This document shows, piece after piece, positions 36,677 through 43,653 of a stretch of DNA of 64,000 nucleotides. The stretch is from Stakelama flava (GTDB lineage Bacteria; Pseudomonadota; Alphaproteobacteria; Sphingomonadales; Sphingomonadaceae). Positions within the stretch are counted from its first letter, which is position 1, and each line of letters begins with the position of its first letter. The stretch lies in the NCBI RefSeq assembly GCF_019351405.1, contig NZ_JAHWZX010000008.1:62001-126000 (forward strand), written 5' to 3'. The position numbers and the translations under genes are program-made. The notes under the pieces are model-generated. The model did no database searches and was not told the DNA's origin. It worked only from the letters and a program-made list of their open reading frames with translations.

Positions 36677-37672
36677 ATGCGCGAAGGCACGGTAATGGTA
36701 ACGGGCGGGGCGGGCTATATCGGCAGCCACGCCGTTCTCGCGCTGCTGGATGCCGGATGGCGGGTAGTGGTGGTCGACAATCTCGTCACCGGCTTTTCCT
36801 GGACGGTGGACGAGCGCGCGACCCTGATCGAGGCGGATATTGCCGACGAGGATGCGGTGCGCCGCGCGATGCGCGACCATGGCGTGATCGCGGTGATGCA
36901 TTTTGCCGGGTCGATCATCGTGCCCGAATCGGTGTCGGACCCGCTCAAATATTATCGCAACAATACCGCAGCCAGTCGGTCGCTGATCGAAAGCGCGGTG
37001 ACGTGCGGGGTGAAGCATTTCATCTTCTCCTCAACCGCCGCCACCTATGGCGTGCCCGAAAGCGTGCCGGTTGCCGAAGACGCGCCCAAGGTGCCGATCA
37101 ATCCCTATGGCACGTCGAAGCTGATGACCGAACTGATGCTGCGGGACGTCGCCGCCGCCCATCCGTTGAATTACTGCGCGCTGCGCTATTTCAACGTGGC
37201 GGGCGCAGATCCGCAGGGACGCAGCGGCCAGTCGACCGCCGGCGCGACCCATCTGATCAAGGTCGCGGTGGAAGCAGCGACGGGCAAGCGCGACAGCGTG
37301 GCGGTGTTCGGCACCGATTTCGACACGCCCGACGGCACCGGCGTTCGCGATTACATTCATGTCAGCGATCTGGCGGCCGCGCACATCGCCGCGCTCGACC
37401 TGCTGATCGACCGGCCGGAGAAAAGCCACACGCTCAATTGCGGCTATGGCCATGGCTATTCGGTGCTCGAAGTGCTCGACGCGGTCGACCGGGTGACCAA
37501 CCGGACGATCGATCGCCATATGGCGGGGCGGCGCGCGGGCGATCCGCCAGCGCTGGTCGCCGACAATCGCGCCATCCTGAAAACGCTCCCCTGGCGGCCG
37601 CAGCACGACGATCTGGAAGGCATTGTGCGCGACGCGCTGGCCTGGGAACGCAAGCTGGCCGAGCGGGAGTAA
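36677..37672 (+). CDS. galE: UDP-glucose 4-epimerase
   Basis: GalE interconverts UDP-glucose and UDP-galactose with bound NAD. The ATG at 36677 (GGGGAA upstream) gives 331 residues. The NAD loop is VTGGAGYIGSH, the Ser of FSSTAATYG and YxxxK in YGTSK form the catalytic set, and NYCALRYFNVAGAD and GTGVRDYIHVSDLA are GalE signatures. It probably feeds exopolysaccharide or lipopolysaccharide sugars. It converges on the PAP2 phosphatase gene with a 13-bp gap. Confidence 0.94.
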   Translation: MREGTVMVTGGAGYIGSHAVLALLDAGWRVVVVDNLVTGFSWTVDERATLIEADIADEDAVRRAMRDHGVIAVMHFAGSIIVPESVSDPLKYYRNNTAASRSLIESAVTCGVKHFIFSSTAATYGVPESVPVAEDAPKVPINPYGTSKLMTELMLRDVAAAHPLNYCALRYFNVAGADPQGRSGQSTAGATHLIKVAVEAATGKRDSVAVFGTDFDTPDGTGVRDYIHVSDLAAAHIAALDLLIDRPEKSHTLNCGYGHGYSVLEVLDAVDRVTNRTIDRHMAGRRAGDPPALVADNRAILKTLPWRPQHDDLEGIVRDALAWERKLAERE

Positions 37673-37685
37673 CTGCGCCGCAGCG

Positions 37686-38417
37686 TTACAGCGCGGCGAT
37701 CTCGTCATCCGGAATCGCGGCGTGGTGGTGGATGCGAAGCCATTTGCCGATCCGCCACCACGCAAGCGCCCAAAGGGTGCCGAAGCTCCACCCGGCCAGC
37801 ACGTCCGTGGGCCAATGCACGCCCAGATAGACTCGGCTGACGCCGATCAGCGTCACCAGCGCGGCGACCACTGCAAACAGATAGGTGCGCCGCGCATCCG
37901 CCCCCGTCGTCTGGGTCAACAGGGTGGCGATGGTGAGATAGATGATCGCGCTGTTCGCCGAATGGCCACTCGGGAAACTCTGCGTCGTCACCTCGACCAG
38001 ATGGGGGACGACTTCGGGCCGGGGACGTGCGGCGATCTCCTTCGCGGTGCTGACGGCCAGCGATCCGCTAACGGTGCCCGCAGCGACCAGCAGCGCCGTC
38101 GTCCATTTGCGCGACACCAGCAGCATACCCACGGTGATCAGCACCACCAGCGTCAGCACGGTCCCACCGCCAAGCGCGGTGATGTCGATCATCGCGCCTT
38201 TCAGCCACACCGGCCCCATCGGCACCGCCGGCGCGTCGGGATGGCGAAGCGCGCGCAATATCCATGCATCAAAGGCATAGGGCTGCGCCGGGTTGATGAC
38301 GAACCCCAGTACCAGCAACACCGCGACAGAGGCAGCGGCGAACCCCGCCCCCCAGAAAAGATGCGGTACTTGCCGGACGGGATCCGATGCCGCCGTCTGG
38401 ATTTTCGTGGCGGTCAT
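37686..38417 (-). CDS. PAP2-family membrane phosphatase
   Basis: A 243-residue protein with about six membrane helices and the three phosphatase motifs: KEIAARPRP (KxxxxxxRP), FPSGHSAN (PSGH) and SRVYLGVHWPTD (SRxxxxxHxxxD). Such enzymes dephosphorylate lipid phosphates such as undecaprenyl pyrophosphate or phosphatidic acid on the periplasmic side. The start ATG at 38417 lies below AAAGGG; a TTG at 38441 would add eight residues. The 207 bp upstream, as far as the tRNA gene, contain no convincing gene. Confidence 0.92.
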   Translation of the reverse strand: MTATKIQTAASDPVRQVPHLFWGAGFAAASVAVLLVLGFVINPAQPYAFDAWILRALRHPDAPAVPMGPVWLKGAMIDITALGGGTVLTLVVLITVGMLLVSRKWTTALLVAAGTVSGSLAVSTAKEIAARPRPEVVPHLVEVTTQSFPSGHSANSAIIYLTIATLLTQTTGADARRTYLFAVVAALVTLIGVSRVYLGVHWPTDVLAGWSFGTLWALAWWRIGKWLRIHHHAAIPDDEIAAL

Positions 38418-38624
38418 TTTGCTTTGCAACCCTTTGGACAACTCTGGTTATCGCACGAACCGGACCTGTCGGGTTTGCGAAGCCGAAAGACGCCGCGCCC
38501 ACCCTGTCTGATCTTCCATATCGAGCAGCGCGATCATATCGATGTGCGGCATATGCTTCATGCCCGGCGTACCATGCGCGCATCGCTTCAGGAAAGCGGC
38601 GACTGATTTTCCGCACCGAAAAGG

Positions 38625-38700
38625 TGGTGAGCCCTGCTGGGTTCGAACCAGCGACCTACTGATTAAAAGTCAGTTGCTCTACCGACTGAGCTAAGGGCCC
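38625..38700 (-). tRNA. tRNA-Lys (anticodon TTT)
   Basis: Read on the minus strand, the 76-base sequence folds as a full cloverleaf: acceptor GGGCCCT with AGGGCTC, D-arm GCTC/GAGC, anticodon arm ACTGA/TCAGT with loop CTTTTAA (anticodon TTT at 38667-38665), T-arm GCTGG/CCAGC with TTCGAAC, discriminator A and an encoded CCA. No integrase or repeated 3' end is nearby, so it does not mark an integration site here. Confidence 0.97.
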
Positions 38701-38722
38701 GTCACCGGGGGGCAGCAGGTAA

Positions 38723-38738
38723 GCGGGCTTTGGCCCGC
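38723..38738 (-). terminator. Short hairpin after folK
   Basis: GCGGGC-TTTG-GCCCGC is a perfect 6-bp stem, 30 bp downstream of the folK stop (minus strand) and 22 bp above the tRNA gene. It may end the folK transcript; no T-tract is present. Confidence 0.45.
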
Positions 38739-38768
38739 GGTCAACTGTTGGTGTGCATATCCTTTGGG

Positions 38769-39239
38769 TCAGGCGCGGTAAGGCGCGAGGCGGGCGAGCA
38801 ACTGGCGCATGGTGCGGCGCGAAATCGGGTCGCGCCATCCGGGGGCCAGCACGGCAAGCGGGCCGAGCACGAAGCGGCGTTCGCGAAACGCCCGGTGCGG
38901 CACCGTAAGCCTCGACGACGCCCATGCCCCGCCTGACCACAGGACGATATCGAGGTCGAGCGCACGTTCGCCCCAGCGGCGACCCGCTCGCCGCCCGAAA
39001 TCGCGTTCGATCGCCTTCAACCGGGTGAGCAGCGCATCGGGCGTCTCGTCGCTTCGCACCAACGCAACCGCATTGGCAAAGCGACGACGCGACGGCCCCA
39101 GCGGCGGCGTTTCGATGATCGGCGATACGCGCTCCACCCCGCCCAGCATCGCCAGCGCCGCGTTCAGCGTGGCGCGCGGCGATCCGTATCGCGTGCGTCG
39201 GTTCGATCCGAGCGCGATGGCATAGCTTGCCCCGTCCAT
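38769..39239 (-). CDS. folK: 2-amino-4-hydroxy-6-hydroxymethyldihydropteridine diphosphokinase
   Basis: HPPK transfers pyrophosphate from ATP to the pterin in folate synthesis. The 156-residue product has the N-terminal AIALGSNRRTRYGSPRATL, the RRWGERALDLDIVLW signature (pterin and metal site) and VPHRAFRERRFVLGPL. It is 22 bp divergent from the uracil-DNA glycosylase gene. thyA and folA lie about 0.7 kb away, a loose folate/thymidylate neighbourhood. Confidence 0.95.
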   Translation of the reverse strand: MDGASYAIALGSNRRTRYGSPRATLNAALAMLGGVERVSPIIETPPLGPSRRRFANAVALVRSDETPDALLTRLKAIERDFGRRAGRRWGERALDLDIVLWSGGAWASSRLTVPHRAFRERRFVLGPLAVLAPGWRDPISRRTMRQLLARLAPYRA

Positions 39240-39261
39240 TGCACGTCCCTATCGCGCGACC

Positions 39262-39921
39262 ATGTTTGCCGCCAGTCCCATCCCCGACACCGAACCGCCC
39301 CACGATTGCCCGCGCTGCCCCCGGCTGGTCGCGCTGCGCGAGGAATTGCGCGACGCCCATCCCGACTGGTGGAACGCGCCGGTCAACGCGTTCGGCGATC
39401 CCAACGCGTGGCTGGCGATCATCGGGCTTGCGCCCGGCAAGCACGGCGCGAACCGCACCGGACGGCCCTTTACCGGCGATTATGCGGGCGATCTGTTGTT
39501 TGCGACGCTCGACAAATGCGGGCTGTCGCGCGGCAGCTATGATTCGCGGGTCGATGACGGGCTGAAACTGGACGGTGCGATCATCATCAACGCGGTCAAA
39601 TGCCTGCCGCCGCAGAACAAGCCGACGCCTGAGGAAATCCGCACCTGCCGCCCCTTTCTGGAACGCCAGCAGGCGGTACTGCCGAACGCCCGCGTCTTCC
39701 TTGCGCTGGGCAAGATCGCGCACGACAGCGCGCTGAAAATGTTCGGGATGCGTCAGGCGGATGCGAAATTCGGCCATCTTGCCGAGCATCGCCTGCCCGA
39801 TGGCCGCTGGCTGATCGACAGCTATCACTGCTCGCGCTACAACACGAACACTGGCCGGCTGACGTCCGATATGTTCGAGGCGGTGTTCGCCCGCGCGGCG
39901 CAGTTGCGCGGGATCGACTGA
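39262..39921 (+). CDS. Type-5 uracil-DNA glycosylase (UDGb)
   Basis: A 219-residue Fe-S base-excision enzyme. Four cysteines at C16, C19, C114 and C129 (CPRC, VKCLPP, RTCRPF) fit the [4Fe-4S] ligands of family 4/5 glycosylases. Motif 1 is GLAPGKHGANRTGRPFTGD, with Ala/Gly rather than an acidic residue at the usual catalytic place, as in UDGb; motif 2 is SYHCSRYNTNTGRL. UDGb removes uracil and some deaminated purines. Placing it between folK and folA/thyA fits control of uracil in DNA, although gene clustering alone is weak evidence. Confidence 0.92.
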   Translation: MFAASPIPDTEPPHDCPRCPRLVALREELRDAHPDWWNAPVNAFGDPNAWLAIIGLAPGKHGANRTGRPFTGDYAGDLLFATLDKCGLSRGSYDSRVDDGLKLDGAIIINAVKCLPPQNKPTPEEIRTCRPFLERQQAVLPNARVFLALGKIAHDSALKMFGMRQADAKFGHLAEHRLPDGRWLIDSYHCSRYNTNTGRLTSDMFEAVFARAAQLRGID

Positions 39922-39924
39922 GCC

Positions 39925-40407
39925 TCAGCGCGCGCGCTCCAGCGTTACGAAGCTGAAGCCGGGCCGGTCGCCGTCGGGAACATGATCCTCGCGAAAGGTT
40001 TCCCGCCATTGCGGCGCGGCAAAGGCGGGGACGCACGTATCGCCATGCGGACTGCAATGCACTTCGGTCAATTCGACCCGGTCTGTGCGGTCGCGGTACA
40101 TGGCGAATATCTCCGCCCCGCCGATCACGGCGACCTCCGCAGCATAACCGGCCAGCGCGAGGGCTCTTTCCGCGTCGTGCGCCACCTCCGCCCCCGGCGC
40201 TTGCCATTCGGTATCGCGGGTCAGCACGATATGACGGCGCCCCTTCAGCAGCGCCGGGAACCCCTGAAACGTCTTTCGGCCCATGATCATCGGTTTGCCC
40301 ATGGTCAACGCCTTGAACCGCTTCAGGTCGGCGGGAAGGTGCCATGGCAAGCCATTGTCCATGCCGATCACCCCGTTATCGGCGCGGGCAAGGAAAAAGG
40401 TGATCAT
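39925..40407 (-). CDS. folA: Dihydrofolate reductase
   Basis: DHFR regenerates tetrahydrofolate with NADPH. The 160-residue product has the standard features: N-terminal [25 protein letters not shown] with the catalytic acid in the loop, MGRKTF, VLTRD, and IGGAEIF. The ATG overlaps the thyA stop by 4 bp (ATGA), which couples synthesis of the enzyme that recycles dihydrofolate to the one that makes it. Its stop is 3 bp from that of the convergent glycosylase gene. Confidence 0.96.
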   Translation of the reverse strand: MITFFLARADNGVIGMDNGLPWHLPADLKRFKALTMGKPMIMGRKTFQGFPALLKGRRHIVLTRDTEWQAPGAEVAHDAERALALAGYAAEVAVIGGAEIFAMYRDRTDRVELTEVHCSPHGDTCVPAFAAPQWRETFREDHVPDGDRPGFSFVTLERAR

Positions 40408-41198
40408 ATCGCCACCGGCGCCTTGATATGCGGCTGCGCGGCATAATCGTGCAGCACGAAATCATCGAATGCATAGCCGTCGATCGAATCGGGTCGGCGC
40501 GTGATTTCCAGCCGGGGAAGCGGGCCGGGCGTACGCGCCAGCTGCTCGCGCGCCTGATCGAGATGGTTCGAATACAGGTGGCAGTCGCCGCCGGTCCAGA
40601 TGAAGTCGCCCACCGCCAGGTCGCATTGCTGCGCCAGCATATGGGTGAGCAGCGCATAGCTGGCGATATTGAACGGCACGCCCAGGAAAATGTCCGCCGA
40701 TCGCTGGTACAGTTGCAGCGACAATTTGCCATTGGCGACATGACACTGGAACAGGCAGTGACACGGCGCGAGCGCCATTGCGCCAAGTTCGCCCGGATTC
40801 CATGCCGTAACCACATGACGGCGCGAGGCGGGATTGGATTTGAGGTCAGCGACCAACCGGCGGATCTGGTCGATATGGCTGCCGTCTGGCGCTTCCCAAT
40901 CGCGCCACTGCTTGCCATAGACCGGCCCCAGATCGCCGTTCTCGTCGGCCCATTCATCCCAGATGCTGACCTTGCGTTCCTGCAGCCAGCGGACATTGGT
41001 ATCGCCGTTCAGGAACCAGAGCAGTTCGACGATGATCGAACGAAGGTGCAGTTTCTTGGTGGTCAGGACGGGAAAGCCCTCGCCCAGATTGAACCGCATT
41101 TGATGGCCGAAGACGCTTTGCGTGCCAACGCCCGTCCGGTCGTCCTGCCGCGCGCCGTGGTCGAGCGCGCGCGCCATGAGATCAAGATATTGCCGCAT
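40404..41198 (-). CDS. thyA: Thymidylate synthase
   Basis: ThyA methylates dUMP to dTMP with methylenetetrahydrofolate. From the ATG at 41198 the protein has 264 residues, exactly the E. coli length, and the nucleophile is C146 in LAPCHCLFQ. Other signatures are [26 protein letters not shown], the [18 protein letters not shown] dUMP site and [12 protein letters not shown] longer frame to 41276 adds non-conserved residues. It overlaps folA downstream. Confidence 0.97.
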   Translation of the reverse strand: MRQYLDLMARALDHGARQDDRTGVGTQSVFGHQMRFNLGEGFPVLTTKKLHLRSIIVELLWFLNGDTNVRWLQERKVSIWDEWADENGDLGPVYGKQWRDWEAPDGSHIDQIRRLVADLKSNPASRRHVVTAWNPGELGAMALAPCHCLFQCHVANGKLSLQLYQRSADIFLGVPFNIASYALLTHMLAQQCDLAVGDFIWTGGDCHLYSNHLDQAREQLARTPGPLPRLEITRRPDSIDGYAFDDFVLHDYAAQPHIKAPVAI

Positions 41199-41328
41199 CG
41201 CCGACTGACCTAGCCGCTCCGCCGCCGCGCGCCAAGCATGCGCGATCGATCCGGATCGGAGGAATGTAGCATGCAATCCCGATCAGCTTCGCCATGCCCC
41301 CGGCGCGAAGCCGTGCAACGAACAAAGC

Positions 41329-41712
41329 ATGATCGCGCTAGCCGGCATCGTTCCCGATCCGGGCACCCTTCCCCATTTCTTCGCGCCACTTGCCAAGGCG
41401 CGGCGGGAAATGGCGGTTTTCGCGTATCGTGACCGGCGCGGCAGCCTGATCGGATTGCGTCATTGTCATGGCGGGCTGGACGAAACGATCTTGCCGCTGC
41501 GATCGGTGGTCCGCGACGCGCTGGCCCTCAACGCCGCGTCGATCGTCATCGCGCACAATCACCCGAGCGGCATTTCTGAGCCGAGCCGCGCGGATTGCGA
41601 AACGACCCGGCTGATCGCGCGGACGTTGCGCCCAATCGGCCTGTGGCTCGCCGATCATTGGGTAGTGGCGCAGGAGGATGCGTCGAGCTTCCTGGCACTC
41701 GGCCTGCTCTGA
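41329..41712 (+). CDS. Solo RadC-type JAB/MPN-domain protein
   Basis: A 127-residue protein made almost only of the RadC JAB domain. The metal motif is complete: H76 and H78 in AHNHPSG and D89 in EPSRAD. The preceding ILPLRSVVRDALALNAASIVIA is also RadC-like. Full-length RadC (about 225 residues) carries an N-terminal helix-hairpin-helix domain, which is absent here. It may be a metal-dependent hydrolase of unknown target or a shortened RadC relative. No clear ribosome site precedes the ATG. It converges on the methyltransferase gene with a 7-bp gap. Confidence 0.85.
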   Translation: MIALAGIVPDPGTLPHFFAPLAKARREMAVFAYRDRRGSLIGLRHCHGGLDETILPLRSVVRDALALNAASIVIAHNHPSGISEPSRADCETTRLIARTLRPIGLWLADHWVVAQEDASSFLALGLL

Positions 41713-41719
41713 CGCGGGG

Positions 41720-42463
41720 TCAGGCGGGGCTTTCGCCCGACAGGCGGCACGGCCGGATCGCTTTGGGGTCGGGGCGCGCTCCGGCACGTTCGAAGACCGC
41801 CATATAGCCACCGGCCGACGGCATGTCGTCGATCCGCACCAGCCGATACCCGACCGCGGCAAATTCGCATTTGAGCAGCGCGGGCGGCGTGCCGTGATGT
41901 TGCGTACTGCGATTGGCATCGACCACGATCACCTGCCCCCCGGCGCGAAGCGATGGCCGCATCCGCCAGAGAAATTCATAAGGCTGCGCGATTTCGTGAT
42001 ACATATGGACCAGCAGGATGCGGTCGAAACTATTGTCGGGCAGCTTCGGATCGGCGGGTTCGCCAAGGCGCACCGATACATTGTCCAGCCGGTCACGCGC
42101 CACCCGCTGGGCCAGCGCATCGCGGACATCGGGCACGATATCTTCCGCCAGCACCCGGCCCTTGTCCCCGACCCGCCTGGCGAGACGCACGGTGTAATAG
42201 CCCTCGCCCGCGCCGATATCGGCAACGGTCATTCCCGGCGCGATGCCCGATTTGTCCATCACCTCGCCCGCTTCGTTCAGGCGGTCGCGCGCTTCCTCTG
42301 TCGACCAGCGGCTCGACACGATATTGGCGACCGGCCGGTCGGGCGCGGGAAACGGTCCCGCTTCCTGCGAATGATGTTCGGGCACGCGCGGCGGGCCGCC
42401 GTCGCAGGCCGCCAGCATCGCCAGGCCTGCGAACAGCAATGCCGACGACGCGCGGCGAAACAT
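41720..42463 (-). CDS. Lipoprotein class I SAM-dependent methyltransferase
   Basis: A 247-residue protein with an N-terminal signal peptide and lipobox LAAC (Cys20), so it should be exported and lipidated. The rest is a class I methyltransferase: motif I VADIGAGEGYYTVRLA (about 80-95), the acidic AEDIVPD, and FDRILLVHMYHE (motif IV position) without the NPPY of DNA or PrmC-type enzymes. Its ATG shares a base with the prfB stop (TGATG), so it is translated with release factor 2. SAM is not expected outside the cytoplasm, so the enzyme may have lost activity, use a different ligand, or escape export. Confidence 0.85.
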   Translation of the reverse strand: MFRRASSALLFAGLAMLAACDGGPPRVPEHHSQEAGPFPAPDRPVANIVSSRWSTEEARDRLNEAGEVMDKSGIAPGMTVADIGAGEGYYTVRLARRVGDKGRVLAEDIVPDVRDALAQRVARDRLDNVSVRLGEPADPKLPDNSFDRILLVHMYHEIAQPYEFLWRMRPSLRAGGQVIVVDANRSTQHHGTPPALLKCEFAAVGYRLVRIDDMPSAGGYMAVFERAGARPDPKAIRPCRLSGESPA

Positions 42464-43590
42464 CAGTCCACATCCTCCACCTCGACCGCCTCGCCGGTCA
42501 CGCGCTGCGACAAGGCGGCGGCCATGAACGGATCGAGATCGCCGTCGAGAACGTCCGACGGCGCGGTGGAGGTGACGCCGGTGCGAAGGTCCTTCACCAG
42601 CTGATAGGGCTGAAGCACATAGGAGCGGATCTGGTGCCCCCAGCCGATGTCCGATTTCGATGCATGGATGTCCATCGCCGCTTCCTCGCGCTTGCGAAGT
42701 TCCGCTTCGTACAGGCGCGCCTTCAACATGCTCATCGCGGTCGCGCGGTTCTTGTGCTGCGACCGGTCGTTCTGGCTGGCGACGATGATGCCCGAAGGGA
42801 CATGGGTGATGCGCACCGCCGAATCGGTGGTGTTGACGTGCTGCCCCCCCGCTCCCGATGCGCGATAGGTGTCGATCTTCAGGTCGCTCTCGTTGATGTC
42901 GATATCGATGTCGTCGTCAATCACCGGATAGACCCATACGCTGGAAAAGCTGGTGTGACGCCGCGCGGAACTGTCATAGGGTGAGATACGCACCAGCCGG
43001 TGGACGCCGCTTTCGGTCTTCGCCCAGCCATAGGCGTTCTCGCCCTTCATCAGCAGCGTCGCCGATTTGATGCCCGCCTGTTCGCCGGCATGATAATCGA
43101 CCAGTTCGACCTTCAGCCCGCGCCGTTCGGCCCAACGCTGATACATGCGCTGAAGCATCTCCGCCCAATCCTGGCTTTCGGTGCCCCCAGCGCCCGCATG
43201 GATTTCCAGATAGGTGTCGTTGGCATCGGCTTCCCCGGCGAGCAGCGCCTGGATCTTGTCGCGTTCGGCGCGCTCGGCAAGCGCTTTCAGCGCTTCGGTG
43301 CCCTCGCTCGCCATGTCGTCATCGCCCTCGGCCTCGGCCATCTCGATCAGTTCGGCGGTGTCGCTCAGTTCCTGCTGAATCGCCCTGGTCGCGCTGATCG
43401 CTTCATCCAGATGACGGCGTTCGCGCATCACCGCCTGCGCTTCCTTGGGATTGTCCCAAAGGCTCTGGTCCTCGACCCGCGCATTGAGTTCATCAAGCCG
43501 CCGCAGCGCCTTGTCCCAGTCGAGAAAGCGGCGCAGCAGTTCGAGCGCGTCATTGATCGTGTCGGCATATGCCTGCGCTTCGGCGCGCAT
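42463..43590 (-). CDS. prfB: Peptide chain release factor 2
   Basis: RF2 terminates translation at UGA and UAA. The 375-residue frame is continuous, with no in-frame UGA near codon 26, so the autoregulatory frameshift of E. coli prfB is absent. The GGQ loop is in YRASGAGGQHVNTTDSAVR near residue 250, and the codon-recognition region is LVRISPYDSSARRHTSFSS. GGAG lies seven bases before the ATG. It follows mrcA after 63 bp that contain a GGCCCT/AGGGCC stem (43620-43643) and is coupled to the methyltransferase gene downstream. Confidence 0.97.
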   Translation of the reverse strand: MRAEAQAYADTINDALELLRRFLDWDKALRRLDELNARVEDQSLWDNPKEAQAVMRERRHLDEAISATRAIQQELSDTAELIEMAEAEGDDDMASEGTEALKALAERAERDKIQALLAGEADANDTYLEIHAGAGGTESQDWAEMLQRMYQRWAERRGLKVELVDYHAGEQAGIKSATLLMKGENAYGWAKTESGVHRLVRISPYDSSARRHTSFSSVWVYPVIDDDIDIDINESDLKIDTYRASGAGGQHVNTTDSAVRITHVPSGIIVASQNDRSQHKNRATAMSMLKARLYEAELRKREEAAMDIHASKSDIGWGHQIRSYVLQPYQLVKDLRTGVTSTAPSDVLDGDLDPFMAAALSQRVTGEAVEVEDVD

Positions 43591-43653
43591 GTCTTACTCC
43601 AAATCTATCATCGCCGTTCGGCCCTTGCCGCCATGGCAGGGCCGGCCGGCGGA

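Noticed and set aside
38448..38561. A 37-codon minus-strand frame between tRNA-Lys and the PAP2 gene (starts MKHMPHIDMIALLDMEDQ)
   Set aside because: Codon use is reasonable but there is no ribosome site or family support; it could be a gene remnant.
38625..38700. tRNA-Lys as an integration site for a mobile element
   Set aside because: No integrase, no repeated tRNA 3' end and no change in base composition nearby.
42463..43590. A programmed frameshift in prfB
   Set aside because: The frame is continuous from the ATG through the GGQ motif; no in-frame UGA is present.
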